This document shows, piece after piece, positions 10,639 through 18,891 of a DNA stretch of 64,000 nucleotides (position 1 is its first letter; every line of letters begins with the position of its first letter). The notes beneath the pieces were generated by a model. The model saw nothing but the letters and a program-made list of their open reading frames with translations. It was not told the origin of the DNA and did no database searches. The DNA comes from Cupriavidus basilensis (GTDB lineage: Bacteria; Pseudomonadota; Gammaproteobacteria; Burkholderiales; Burkholderiaceae). A program made the position numbers and the translations under genes. The stretch spans positions 2,790,001 through 2,854,000 of the forward strand of contig NZ_CP062804.1 of the NCBI RefSeq assembly GCF_008801925.2, read 5' to 3'.

Positions 10639-11127
10639 ATGAAACTCTTCCTGCTCTTTCGCATCGGGCCCGACCACTACGCGCTGGACGCGAAGGAGAT
10701 CGTCGAAGTGCTGCCCCTGACCACGCTCAAGCACTTGCCCGAGGCGCCGGCCTGGGTCAGCGGGCTGCTGGCGCGGGGCGGCCAGGTGGTGCCGGTCATC
10801 GACATCAATGCGCTGGCCATCGGCACGCCGGTCGCCAGCCGGACCAGCACACGCACCGTATTGGTGCATTACCGCCGGCACGCGGAGGCACCCGCGCGGC
10901 TGCTCGGGCTACGGCTGGAGTACGCTACCGAGACGCTGCGCTGCGAGCCCGCCGAGTTTGTCGACAGCGGCGTGGACACCGCCCCGGCCCGCTACCTGGG
11001 GCCCGTGCGCAGCGGCAGCCAGGGGCTGGTGCAGTGGATCAAGGTCGATGCCCTGCTGCCTGATGACGTGCACGCCAGGCTATTCCCCGATCTGCCGGCG
11101 GCTGACGCCGGCGCGCCAGGGCCATGA
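10639..11127 (+). CDS. wspB: CheW-like coupling protein WspB
   Basis: A 162-residue single CheW domain. It opens with MKLFLLFRIGPDHYALDAKEIVEVLPL, the usual CheW start, and has the conserved VSGLLARGGQVVPVIDINALA region that binds receptor and kinase. In Wsp systems two CheW-like proteins couple WspA to WspE; by position and length this is WspB. The start is 37 nt after wspA, and the stop overlaps wspC by 4 nt (ATGA). Confidence 0.92.
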   Translation: MKLFLLFRIGPDHYALDAKEIVEVLPLTTLKHLPEAPAWVSGLLARGGQVVPVIDINALAIGTPVASRTSTRTVLVHYRRHAEAPARLLGLRLEYATETLRCEPAEFVDSGVDTAPARYLGPVRSGSQGLVQWIKVDALLPDDVHARLFPDLPAADAGAPGP

Positions 11128-12461
11128 CCACCGCCTCCCATATCGAAGCGCTGCTCAAGGAGCGCATTGGCCTGGACGCCGCCACCGTCGGCCCCGGCAT
11201 GATCGAACGCGCGTTGCGCGAGCGCCTGGCAGCGGCCGCGGTGCCCGACCACCACGCGTACTGGAACCTGCTGCACTCGCACCCGGAGGAACTGCAGTCA
11301 CTGATCGAAGCCGTGGTGGTCCCCGAGACCTGGTTCTTCCGCCATCGCGAGGCGCTGCTGGCGCTCGGCCGCTTCGCCGCCATGCGGGTCTTCGGCAGTG
11401 ATCGCGCGCCGGACGACGCCGCGCCCTTGCGCATCCTGAGCGTGCCCTGCTCGACCGGCGAAGAGCCATACTCGATTGTCATGGCGCTGCTGGACGCCGG
11501 TGTGCCGGAGCAACGCTTCCAGGTGGATGCCGTGGACGTGAGCGCCCGCTCGCTGGAGCGCGCGCGCATCGGGCAATACGGCAACAACTCCTTCCGGGGC
11601 GCCCCGCTGGACTTCCGCGACCGGCATTTCACCCCCTGCGCGGGTGGCTACGCGCTCAAGGCCAACGTGCGCGCCAAGGTGCGGTTGCTGCGCGGCAACC
11701 TGCTCGACCCGGGGCTGATGGCCAATGAAGCGCCCTACCACTTTGTGTTCTGCCGCAACCTGCTGATCTATTTCGATCCGCCGACCCAGCGCCGTTCGCT
11801 CAAGATGCTGGAACGGCTTAGCCGGCAGGATGCCACGCTCTTTGTCGGCCCGGCCGAGGCCAGCCTGCTTACGCGGCACGGCTTTATCTCGGCAGGCGTG
11901 CCGCTTGCCTTTGCCTTTACCCGGCGCGGCGCGCACCAGGCGGGCAGCGCCACGCCGGCAGCGCCGCGCTACCCTGCGCACCCGAGTGCGCCGGCCCGGG
12001 CCGCCCCGCAACCGTGGCCGCAGCCGCCACTGCCCCCAAGGCCGCCTGCCGCACGCGGCCAGGCGGGTTCCACCGGCGTGCTGGCGCCCCCGGCACCGGC
12101 ACCTGGCGCCCCCGCCAGCGACAAAACGGCCGAACGGGCCAAGGCCGGCGCCGAGGCGCTGTCCCGGATCTCCCGGCTTGCCGATCGCGGCGAACTGGCC
12201 GCCGCGGTAACGGCCTGCGTGGCGCACCTGGACACGCAAGGTCCGTCGGCTGCCGGCTACTGCCTGCTGGGCGTGCTCTACGACGCCACCGGCCGTCCCG
12301 CCGACGCGCGCGAGTCCTATCGCCGCGCGCTTTACCTCGACCCGGCCCACCAGGAAGCGCTCTACCATATGGCTGCCATCCTGGAAGCGGAAGGCGACGG
12401 CGCGGCCTCGGCCCGCCTGAGAAACCGCGCACAGCGCAAGACCCCGATCCGTCATGGCTGA
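11124..12461 (+). CDS. wspC: CheR-type receptor methyltransferase with TPR tail, WspC
   Basis: A 445-residue protein. The CheR methyltransferase part covers about residues 5-270, with VVVPETWFFR, the SAM-binding PCSTGEEPYS motif, and the FVFCRNLLIYFD motif. A Pro/Ala-rich linker (about 275-340) joins it to C-terminal tetratricopeptide-like helices (about 350-440). This CheR-linker-TPR layout is that of WspC. The reaction is SAM-dependent methylation of glutamates on WspA, which raises signalling. It overlaps wspD by 8 nt. Confidence 0.93.
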   Translation: MTTASHIEALLKERIGLDAATVGPGMIERALRERLAAAAVPDHHAYWNLLHSHPEELQSLIEAVVVPETWFFRHREALLALGRFAAMRVFGSDRAPDDAAPLRILSVPCSTGEEPYSIVMALLDAGVPEQRFQVDAVDVSARSLERARIGQYGNNSFRGAPLDFRDRHFTPCAGGYALKANVRAKVRLLRGNLLDPGLMANEAPYHFVFCRNLLIYFDPPTQRRSLKMLERLSRQDATLFVGPAEASLLTRHGFISAGVPLAFAFTRRGAHQAGSATPAAPRYPAHPSAPARAAPQPWPQPPLPPRPPAARGQAGSTGVLAPPAPAPGAPASDKTAERAKAGAEALSRISRLADRGELAAAVTACVAHLDTQGPSAAGYCLLGVLYDATGRPADARESYRRALYLDPAHQEALYHMAAILEAEGDGAASARLRNRAQRKTPIRHG

Positions 12462-13194
12462 GCCCGCATCGCATCCCTTGGCCGCACATGGCCGGCCGCC
12501 CGGCATGGGCACTGTTACGGTCGCCGTCGACGATTGCTGGCGCCGCATCGGCGTGCTGGGCGATGGCAGCTGTGCGCTGCTGGCCGAGCACATCCATTGC
12601 CGCAACTGCCCAACCTATTCGCGCGCGGCGCTCACGCTGCTGGACAACCTGCCCACCGGCGAAGTCAGCCTGCCGGACGGCCACGCCGTTCATGCCAATG
12701 CCACCGCGCGCGGGCCTGCCATGTCATGCCTGGTGTTTCGTATCGGCGACGAATGGCTGGCGCTGCCCGCGGGCGCGCTGGCGCTGGTCACCGCGCCCTG
12801 CCCCGTGCACTCGCTGCCGCACCGCCGCCACGCCGCGGTACTGGGCCTGGCCAGCGTGCGCGGCAATCTGCTGGTATGCATCTCGCTGGCACGGCTGCTC
12901 GGGCAGGACCCTGCCGCTGGTGCCGCCTCCAACATCGCCTCCAATGCCAAAGGCAGCGCCGGGCACGGCGCCCGGCTGCTGGTGCTGGGCCAGGGCCGCA
13001 CCGCCATCGCGCTGCCTGTGGATGAAGTCACCGGCATCGAACGGATCGCCGAAGCCGACCTGCAGCCTTTGCCGACCACCTTGTCACGCGCCTCGGCGCA
13101 TTTCACCCGGGCGCTGCTGACAAGCGGCCAGCGCACGGTGGGCTTGCTCGACCCGGCCCTGCTGCAACAAGCCTTGAAGCGGAGCCTGGCATGA
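12454..13194 (+). CDS. wspD: CheW-like coupling protein WspD
   Basis: A 246-residue CheW protein with an N-terminal extension that carries a Cys-rich patch, HIHCRNCPTYSRAA, before the CheW domain (about 85-240). CheW landmarks are MSCLVFRIGDEWLALPAGALALV and HAAVLGLASVRGNLLVCISLARLLG. The extension distinguishes WspD from WspB. The start overlaps wspC by 8 nt and the end overlaps wspE by 4 nt, so the operon is tightly coupled. Confidence 0.92.
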   Translation: MAEPASHPLAAHGRPPGMGTVTVAVDDCWRRIGVLGDGSCALLAEHIHCRNCPTYSRAALTLLDNLPTGEVSLPDGHAVHANATARGPAMSCLVFRIGDEWLALPAGALALVTAPCPVHSLPHRRHAAVLGLASVRGNLLVCISLARLLGQDPAAGAASNIASNAKGSAGHGARLLVLGQGRTAIALPVDEVTGIERIAEADLQPLPTTLSRASAHFTRALLTSGQRTVGLLDPALLQQALKRSLA

Positions 13195-15560
13195 ACCCCG
13201 ACCAGTTGCGCGACGCCTCGCTGCTCGAGCTGTTCGCGCTGGAAGCGCAGTCGCAGGCCGAAGTCCTCAACACCGGCCTGCTGGCGCTGGAGCGCGACCC
13301 CGCCGCGGCCGAGCAGCTCGAGGCGTGCATGCGCGCCGCGCATTCCCTCAAGGGGGCCGCGCGCATCGTCGGCCTGGATGGCGGCGTGCGCGTGGCACAC
13401 GTGATGGAAGACTGCCTGGTGGCCGCCCAGCGCGGCGAGCTGCTGCTGCGGCCCGTGCATATCGACACCCTGCTGCATGGCACCGACCTCCTGCTGCGGC
13501 TGGGCTGCCCGCCCGGCGGCGATCTGGACTGGGCCGACCGGGACGGCAAGGCCGAGGTCGATGCGCTGGTGCTGCGCATGGCCGCGCTGCTGGCCGGCGA
13601 AGAGGTGGACTCCGACGCCTGGGCCACGGCTCATGCCTTGGCGGCGGCAACGCCCGGGAGTGCATCCGCGGGCGCGCCAGAGGCCGCGGTGACAGAAGCC
13701 ATCCACCCGACCCCACCCGATGGTCCGGCGGCCGACACGGTCCCCGGAGCGACCAGGGCACCAGCCACGCCAGCCACGTTCGCGCCCGGCGAAGCCCCCC
13801 GCGAGCCGCAGGCCCAGGAGCGCATGCTGCGCGTCAGCGCCGATACGCTGGACCAGCTGCTGGCGCTGTCGGGCGCGGCGATGGTGGAGACCCACTGGCT
13901 CAAGCCCTTCGGCAACGCCCTGCAGCAGACCCGGCGCATGCAGATGCGCGCGCTGCAGGCACTCGACGCCCTGCAGGTCACGCTCGCGGCCAGCGCGGCC
14001 GATCCCACCGCCCACGCCGCGCTGGCAGAAGCACAGCGCCTGCTGGGCGAGAGCCACCAGCAACTGTCGCAACGGGTCACGGAGCTGGAGCAGTACGACC
14101 ACCGCACCGGCCAGCTTTCGCACGAGCTCTATGACCGGGCGCTGGCCAGCCGCATGCGGCCCCTCGCCGACGGGCTCACCGGCTACTCGCGCATGGTGCG
14201 CGACCTGGGGCGCTCGCTGGGCAAGGCCGTGCACCTTGAACTGGTCGGCGAGAGCACCAAGGTCGACCGCGACATCCTGGAACAGCTCGAAGCGCCGCTG
14301 GCGCACCTGCTGCGCAATGCGGTGGACCACGGCATCGAGCCGCCCGAGGCGCGCCGCGCCGCCGGCAAGCCGGTCGAAGGCCGCATCACGCTGAACGCGC
14401 GCCACAACGCCGGCCGCCTGATGATCGTGATTGCCGACGACGGTGCGGGCGTGGACCTCGACGCCCTGCGCGCCGCCATCGTGCAGCGCAAGCTGGTGCC
14501 CGAGGACACCGTGGCCAGGCTGTCGCAGGCCGAGCTGCTCGACTTCCTGCTGTTGCCCGGCTTCAGCATGCGCGACACTGTCAGCGAGGTGTCCGGGCGC
14601 GGCGTCGGGCTCGACGCCGTGCAGGACATGATCCGCCAGGTGCGCGGCAGCATCCGCCTGACGCAGGAAAGCGGACGCGGCATGCAGTTCCACCTGGAGT
14701 TGCCGCTCACCTTGTCGGTAGTGCGCGCCTTGCTGGTGGAGGTGTCCGGCGAGGCCTATGCCTTCCCTCTGGCCTATGTCATGCGGGCCATCAACCTGGA
14801 GCGCGGCAGCATCGAGCAGCTGGAAAACCGCCAGCACTTCCGCTTTGGCGGCCGCCAGGTCGGGCTGGTGAGCGCGGCACAGGTCCTGCAGCAGGCGGAG
14901 ACCCGGCGCGACGAGGACACCGTGCCGGTGGTGGTCCTGGGCGATCACGAACGTACCTACGGCGTGGCGGTGGACCGGCTGCTGGGCGAGCGCATCCTGG
15001 TGGTGCAGCCCCTGGTGGCAAGCCTGGGCAAGATCAAGGACATCGCCGCCGGCAGCCTCACCGAGGATGGCACGCCGGTGCTCATCTTCGACGTGGAGGA
15101 TATGGTCCGCTCGGTGGAGAAGCTGCTCTCGGAGGGCAAGATCGACCGCATCCGCCGCGCTGCGGAGGCAGCCCCGGTGCGGCGCAAGCGCGTGCTGGTG
15201 GTGGACGATTCGCTCACGGTGCGCGAGCTGGAGCGCAAGCTCCTGTCCAACCGCGGCTATGACGTCACGGTGGCGGTGGACGGCATGGATGCCTGGAACG
15301 TGCTGCGCGCGGAGTCGTTCGACCTGGTCATCACCGACATCGACATGCCGCGCATGGACGGCATCGAGCTGGTCAGCCGCATCAAGCGCGAGGGCCGCCT
15401 GATGCACCTGCCCGTGATGGTGGTCTCCTACAAGGACCGGGAGCAGGATCGCCAGCGCGGCCTGCAGGCCGGCGCGGACTATTATCTGGCCAAAGGCAGC
15501 TTCCAGGACGCCGCGTTGCTCGATGCGGTGCAAGACCTGATTGGAGAAGCACGCGCATGA
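13191..15560 (+). CDS. wspE: Hybrid CheA-type histidine kinase with receiver domain, WspE
   Basis: A 789-residue kinase with a CheA layout plus receiver. It has an N-terminal HPt domain with phospho-accepting His51 (MRAAHSLKGAARIVG), an Ala/Pro-rich linker (about 145-205), dimerisation helices, and a HATPase with N-box HLLRNAVDHGIEPPEARR and G-box GRGVGLDAVQDMI. A CheW-like regulatory domain follows, then a C-terminal receiver (about 663-789) with acidic pocket VVDDS, phospho-accepting Asp716 (ITDIDMPRMDG) and Lys768. In Wsp systems it phosphorylates WspR and WspF. All catalytic residues look intact. It overlaps wspD and wspF by 4 nt each. Confidence 0.94.
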   Translation: MNPDQLRDASLLELFALEAQSQAEVLNTGLLALERDPAAAEQLEACMRAAHSLKGAARIVGLDGGVRVAHVMEDCLVAAQRGELLLRPVHIDTLLHGTDLLLRLGCPPGGDLDWADRDGKAEVDALVLRMAALLAGEEVDSDAWATAHALAAATPGSASAGAPEAAVTEAIHPTPPDGPAADTVPGATRAPATPATFAPGEAPREPQAQERMLRVSADTLDQLLALSGAAMVETHWLKPFGNALQQTRRMQMRALQALDALQVTLAASAADPTAHAALAEAQRLLGESHQQLSQRVTELEQYDHRTGQLSHELYDRALASRMRPLADGLTGYSRMVRDLGRSLGKAVHLELVGESTKVDRDILEQLEAPLAHLLRNAVDHGIEPPEARRAAGKPVEGRITLNARHNAGRLMIVIADDGAGVDLDALRAAIVQRKLVPEDTVARLSQAELLDFLLLPGFSMRDTVSEVSGRGVGLDAVQDMIRQVRGSIRLTQESGRGMQFHLELPLTLSVVRALLVEVSGEAYAFPLAYVMRAINLERGSIEQLENRQHFRFGGRQVGLVSAAQVLQQAETRRDEDTVPVVVLGDHERTYGVAVDRLLGERILVVQPLVASLGKIKDIAAGSLTEDGTPVLIFDVEDMVRSVEKLLSEGKIDRIRRAAEAAPVRRKRVLVVDDSLTVRELERKLLSNRGYDVTVAVDGMDAWNVLRAESFDLVITDIDMPRMDGIELVSRIKREGRLMHLPVMVVSYKDREQDRQRGLQAGADYYLAKGSFQDAALLDAVQDLIGEARA

Positions 15561-16579
15561 AGATCGGCATTGTCAACGACTCCCACCTGGCGGTGGTCGC
15601 CCTGCGGCGCGTCATCGCCCTCGATCCCGCGCTGGAGGTCACATGGGTGGCCGAGGATGGCGAGAGCGCCGTGCGCCTGGCCGCCGCGCGCACGCCCGAC
15701 CTGATCCTGATGGACCTGATGATGCCGGTGATGGATGGCGTCGAGGCAACCCGCCGCATCATGGCCGCCACGCCATGCGCCATCGTGGTCGTGACCATGG
15801 ACCTTGGCCGCAACGCCACCCAGGTCTTCGATGCCATGGGACAAGGCGCCATCGACGCTGTGGACACGCCCACATTGACGCAGCCGGATTCGCAACTGGC
15901 AAGCGGCCCGCTGCTGCGCAAGATCCGCAATATCGGCCGCCTGCTAGAGGGCCGCACCGGCCCCGCGCGCGTGGCCGCGGCGCCAAGGCACAAGGCCAGT
16001 GCCGAGCGCCTTGTCGCGCTGGGCGCGTCGGCCGGCGGCCCGGCCGCGCTGGCTACCGTGCTGGGCGGCCTGCCGGCCGGCTTCACCGCCGCCGTGGTAG
16101 CGGTCCAGCACGTGGACGAGACTTTCGCGGCTGGCATGGCCGACTGGCTGGACGCGCAATGCGCGCTGCCTGTGCGCCTGGCCCGCGAGGGCGAGGGGCC
16201 GCAGCCGGGCACCGTGCTGCTGGCTGGCACCAACGACCACCTGCGCCTGGTCGGCGCCTCACGCATGGTCTATACCGAAGAGCCGAGCGACTACCTGTAC
16301 CGGCCGTCGATCGATGTGTTTTTCGAGACCGTGGCGCAACACTGGCGCGGTGACGCGGTGGGCGTGCTGCTCACCGGCATGGGCCGGGACGGCGCGCTGG
16401 GCCTCAAGGCCATGCGCGAGCGCGGCTACCTGACCATCGCCCAGGACCAGGCCAGCAGTGCCGTCTACGGGATGCCCAAGGCTGCCGCCGCCATCGGGGC
16501 CGCCAGCGAAATCCTGCCTTTGCAGCAGATCGCCGCCCGCATCGTACGGGCATGCAATGCCATCAACAACCAGGGGTAG
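15557..16579 (+). CDS. wspF: CheB-type methylesterase response regulator WspF
   Basis: A 340-residue CheB homologue. The receiver domain has phospho-accepting Asp53 (LILMDLMMPVMDG); the N-terminal acidic pocket reads IGIVNDS, the variant usual in WspF, and the position of the receiver lysine reads DTP. The methylesterase domain has the catalytic triad Ser158 (GASAGG), His185 (VQHVDE) and Asp278 (TGMGRDGALG). It removes methyl groups from WspA and so damps the system; loss of wspF in pseudomonads gives the wrinkly high c-di-GMP state. A 112-nt gap with an inverted repeat separates it from wspR. Confidence 0.93.
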   Translation: MKIGIVNDSHLAVVALRRVIALDPALEVTWVAEDGESAVRLAAARTPDLILMDLMMPVMDGVEATRRIMAATPCAIVVVTMDLGRNATQVFDAMGQGAIDAVDTPTLTQPDSQLASGPLLRKIRNIGRLLEGRTGPARVAAAPRHKASAERLVALGASAGGPAALATVLGGLPAGFTAAVVAVQHVDETFAAGMADWLDAQCALPVRLAREGEGPQPGTVLLAGTNDHLRLVGASRMVYTEEPSDYLYRPSIDVFFETVAQHWRGDAVGVLLTGMGRDGALGLKAMRERGYLTIAQDQASSAVYGMPKAAAAIGAASEILPLQQIAARIVRACNAINNQG

Positions 16580-16584
16580 CACAG

Positions 16585-16665
16585 AGGCGCTAACAACATG
16601 AAAAACGATGCGAATCTGGCCGCGCGCACCCGCGCCGCCATGCCAGGATCATGCTGTTAGCGTCT
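16585..16665 (+). promoter_or_regulatory. Inverted repeat with a 20-codon leader frame before wspR
   Basis: Arms at 16585-16601 and 16649-16665 pair over 17 nt with two mismatches and enclose a 47-nt loop. A tiny frame (ATG 16598 to TAG 16660, 20 residues) starts in the left arm and ends in the right arm. It could be an RNA structure that tunes wspR relative to wspA-F. No T-run follows the right arm, so a simple terminator is unlikely. Function is inferred only. Confidence 0.4.
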
Positions 16666-16691
16666 CCAGGTCGGAGAGCACGAGGAAGACA

Positions 16692-17702
16692 ATGTCTAAA
16701 GATACAACCCCTAGAGCGCCCCTGGGCCCGGATGAATACCTGGCCATGGTGCTGCTGGTGGACGACCAGGCCATGGTAGGCGAAGCGGTACGGCGCGAGC
16801 TGGAACCCGAACACGATATCGATTTTCACTATTGCGCCAAGCCTGACGAGGCAGTTGCAGTAGCCGAGCGCACCCGCCCCACGGTGATCCTGCAGGATCT
16901 GGTGATGCCCGGCATCGACGGCCTGACGCTGGTGCGCCGCTACCGCGCCAACCCGGCAACGCGCGATATCCCCATCATCGTGCTGTCCACCAAGGAAGAC
17001 CCGCTCATGAAGAGCGCGGCCTTCGCCGCCGGCGCGAACGACTATCTGGTCAAGCTGCCCGACACCATCGAGCTGGTCGCGCGCATCCGCTATCACTCGC
17101 GCTCGTACCTCAACCTGCAGCAGCGCGACGAGGCCTACCGCGCGCTGCGCCAGAGCCAGCAGCAGTTGCTCGAGACCAACCTGGAGCTGCAGCGGCTGAC
17201 CAACTCGGACGGGCTGACCGGGCTGTCCAACCGGCGTTATTTCGACGAGTACCTCGGGGCCGAATGGAAACGCGCCAATCGCGAGCAAAGCCAGCTGGCG
17301 CTGCTGATGATCGATGTGGACTCGTTCAAGGCTTACAACGACACCTATGGCCACGTGGCCGGGGACGAGGTGCTGCGCCGCGTGGCCCGCGTGATCCGCG
17401 AGAACTGCGCGCGCCCGGCGGACCTTCCGGCGCGCTTCGGCGGCGAGGAGTTCGCCATGATCCTGCCGTCCACCTCACCCGGCGGGGCACGGCTGCTGGC
17501 CGAGAAGGTCAGGCGCGCCATCGAGTCCCTGCAGGTGCCGCATAGCGGGTCGCCGGTGGGGCAGCATGTGACTGTCAGCATTGGGGGCACGGCGATCGTG
17601 CCTGGTGCGGATTTGCCTTTTAGCCGGATTGTGGAGATTGCTGATGCTGGGCTTTATCAGGCTAAGCGGAATGGGAGGAATCAGGTTGTTATGACTTCTT
17701 GA
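16692..17702 (+). CDS. wspR: Receiver-GGDEF diguanylate cyclase WspR
   Basis: A 336-residue response regulator. The receiver domain (about 18-140) has phospho-accepting Asp69 ([12 protein letters not shown]) and Lys121; a helical linker (about 142-170) leads to a GGDEF domain with metal ligand Asp208, active-site GGEEF at 250-254 and an intact I-site RPAD at 241-244 for product feedback. It makes c-di-GMP from two GTP when phosphorylated by WspE. ATG 16692 follows GAGGAAG and gives the WspR-like N-terminus. The 112-nt spacer before it is unlike the overlaps elsewhere in the operon and may mean separate control. Confidence 0.94.
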   Translation: MSKDTTPRAPLGPDEYLAMVLLVDDQAMVGEAVRRELEPEHDIDFHYCAKPDEAVAVAERTRPTVILQDLVMPGIDGLTLVRRYRANPATRDIPIIVLSTKEDPLMKSAAFAAGANDYLVKLPDTIELVARIRYHSRSYLNLQQRDEAYRALRQSQQQLLETNLELQRLTNSDGLTGLSNRRYFDEYLGAEWKRANREQSQLALLMIDVDSFKAYNDTYGHVAGDEVLRRVARVIRENCARPADLPARFGGEEFAMILPSTSPGGARLLAEKVRRAIESLQVPHSGSPVGQHVTVSIGGTAIVPGADLPFSRIVEIADAGLYQAKRNGRNQVVMTS

Positions 17703-17782
17703 TGGGTGGGTTGGGTAGGTTGGGTTGTTGGAGCTTCAACTTCAACTGCAACTGCGGTTTCACCACGCCTGCGGCGCGGCGA

Positions 17783-17812
17783 CCTACTTTCTTGTCTTGC
17801 CAAGAAAGTAGG
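17783..17812. repeat. CCTACTTTCTT hairpin repeat
   Basis: Perfect 11-nt arms 17783-17793 and 17802-17812 around an 8-nt loop, followed by GCAAAGAAG. The same CCTACTTTCTT...AAGAAAGTAGG hairpin is, from general knowledge, a frequent intergenic repeat in Burkholderiales genomes. It lies just after wspR and could act as a terminator or mRNA-stabilising structure. Confidence 0.7.
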
Positions 17813-17830
17813 CAAAGAAGCGCGCCGGAT

Positions 17831-17955
17831 GGGGCGACTACCTCCTCGGGCTTCGGCGAAAAGAGCGGCCGGGACCCAAACTCGCATCGCCTTAAGGCGA
17901 TACTCAGACATGGGTCCCTCGTTTCCGCTCTTTTCGCCGAAGCCCGAGGCGCCCC
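17831..17955. repeat. Long imperfect inverted repeat (about 125 nt)
   Basis: GGGGCG...CTCGGGCTTCGGCGAAAAGAGCGG at 17831 onward pairs with CCGCTCTTTTCGCCGAAGCCCGAG ending at 17948 and CGCCCC to 17955. The inner parts GGGACCCA and TGGGTCCC also pair, and a small ATCGCCTTAAGGCGAT palindrome sits at the centre. It looks like a single mobile palindromic element or a large cruciform. Copies elsewhere in the genome cannot be checked here. Confidence 0.75.
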
Positions 17956-18001
17956 ATACGGCCTAGGTGAACCTTGACGGCTCGCTTCGCATCGCGCTCG
18001 G

Positions 18002-18029
18002 GTGTTTCGCGCCCTCGGGCGCGAAACAC
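18002..18029. repeat. Perfect 13-bp hairpin
   Basis: Arms GTGTTTCGCGCCC (18002-18014) and its complement (18017-18029) around the dinucleotide TC. It is the last of the cluster of hairpins between wspR and the NarL-type regulator gene. Confidence 0.75.
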
Positions 18030-18178
18030 GGCCGAACCGAATGGCGGCGGCGCGGGCTGCCGCCGGTTTGACCGTATCCGGTGCCGGCGCTACGATTGCC
18101 GCCAGACGCCATCCCATGAATATGGAGTACCGCCCCCCGCCTATCCGCGCCATAGTCGAGACCACTTCAGCCTGAACC

Positions 18179-18886
18179 ATGCCCTCACAGAACCTGTCTG
18201 CGGCCCCGGAGGCCGATATCCGCGTCCTGCTGGTCGAGGATGACCCCGCCACCAGCGCGCGCCTGCAAAGTGCGCTGGCCAGCTTGCCGGGCATTCAGGT
18301 GATGGCGGCCTGCGCGCGGCGCGCCAGCGCCTGCGAGTGGCTGGCGGCGCACGAGCCCGACGTGCTGCTGTGCGATCTCGGGCTGCCGGACGGGTCCGGC
18401 ATCGATGTCATCCGACACGCGCGCCGGCTGTACCCGCGCTGCGACTGCATGGTGATCACCATGTTCGGCGACGAGGCCAATGTGCTGGCCAGCATCGCCG
18501 CGGGCGCCACCGGCTACCTGCTCAAGGACGAGTCGGACGACAACCTGCGCGCCTCCGTGCTGGCGTTGCGCGCCGGCGGCTCGCCGATGAGCCCGGTGAT
18601 CGCGCGCAAGGTCATCACCCGGCTGCGCAGTGCCAGCGTGCCTGGCATCCCGGCGCCGGACGCACAGGGCGCCCCTGGCATGGACGTGACGCTATCCGCC
18701 CGCGAGACCGAGGTGCTCGACCTGATCTCGCGCGGGTACACCTATGCGGAAACCGCCGGGCACCTGGCGATCAGCGTGCACACCGTGCAGGCGCATATCA
18801 AGAACATCTACGGCAAGCTGGCGGTCAACTCCCGCACCGAGGCCGTATTCGAAGCCCACAAGCTTGGCCTGTTGAAGACCTTTTGA
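18179..18886 (+). CDS. NarL/LuxR-family two-component response regulator
   Basis: A 235-residue regulator. The receiver domain (about 13-135) has acidic pocket VLLVEDD, phospho-accepting Asp66 (LLCDLGLPDGSG) and TGYLLKDES with the conserved Lys. The C-terminal LuxR helix-turn-helix (about 170-232) has LSARETEVLDLISRGYTYAETA and HTVQAHIKNIYGKLAVNSRTEAV. The next gene, 5 nt on, encodes a NarL-class histidine kinase, so the two form a pair. Targets are unknown; nearness to the wsp operon suggests, but does not show, a link with surface behaviour. Confidence 0.9.
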   Translation: MPSQNLSAAPEADIRVLLVEDDPATSARLQSALASLPGIQVMAACARRASACEWLAAHEPDVLLCDLGLPDGSGIDVIRHARRLYPRCDCMVITMFGDEANVLASIAAGATGYLLKDESDDNLRASVLALRAGGSPMSPVIARKVITRLRSASVPGIPAPDAQGAPGMDVTLSARETEVLDLISRGYTYAETAGHLAISVHTVQAHIKNIYGKLAVNSRTEAVFEAHKLGLLKTF

Positions 18887-18891
18887 GGCCA

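Larger units (their letters stand above)
17703..18178. other. Non-coding gap filled with hairpin repeats
   Basis: No credible gene is seen in these 476 nt. The left edge is a run of T/G-rich triplets after wspR. The middle holds the three inverted repeats listed separately between 17783 and 18029. The right end should hold the promoter of the response-regulator gene at 18179, whose ribosome-binding site is weak. Confidence 0.6.

Noticed and set aside
12690..15533. 947-codon open frame on the minus strand
   Set aside because: It is a high-GC shadow of wspD and wspE. Its His/Gln/Ala-rich product matches no domain, while the plus strand has full CheW and CheA motifs.
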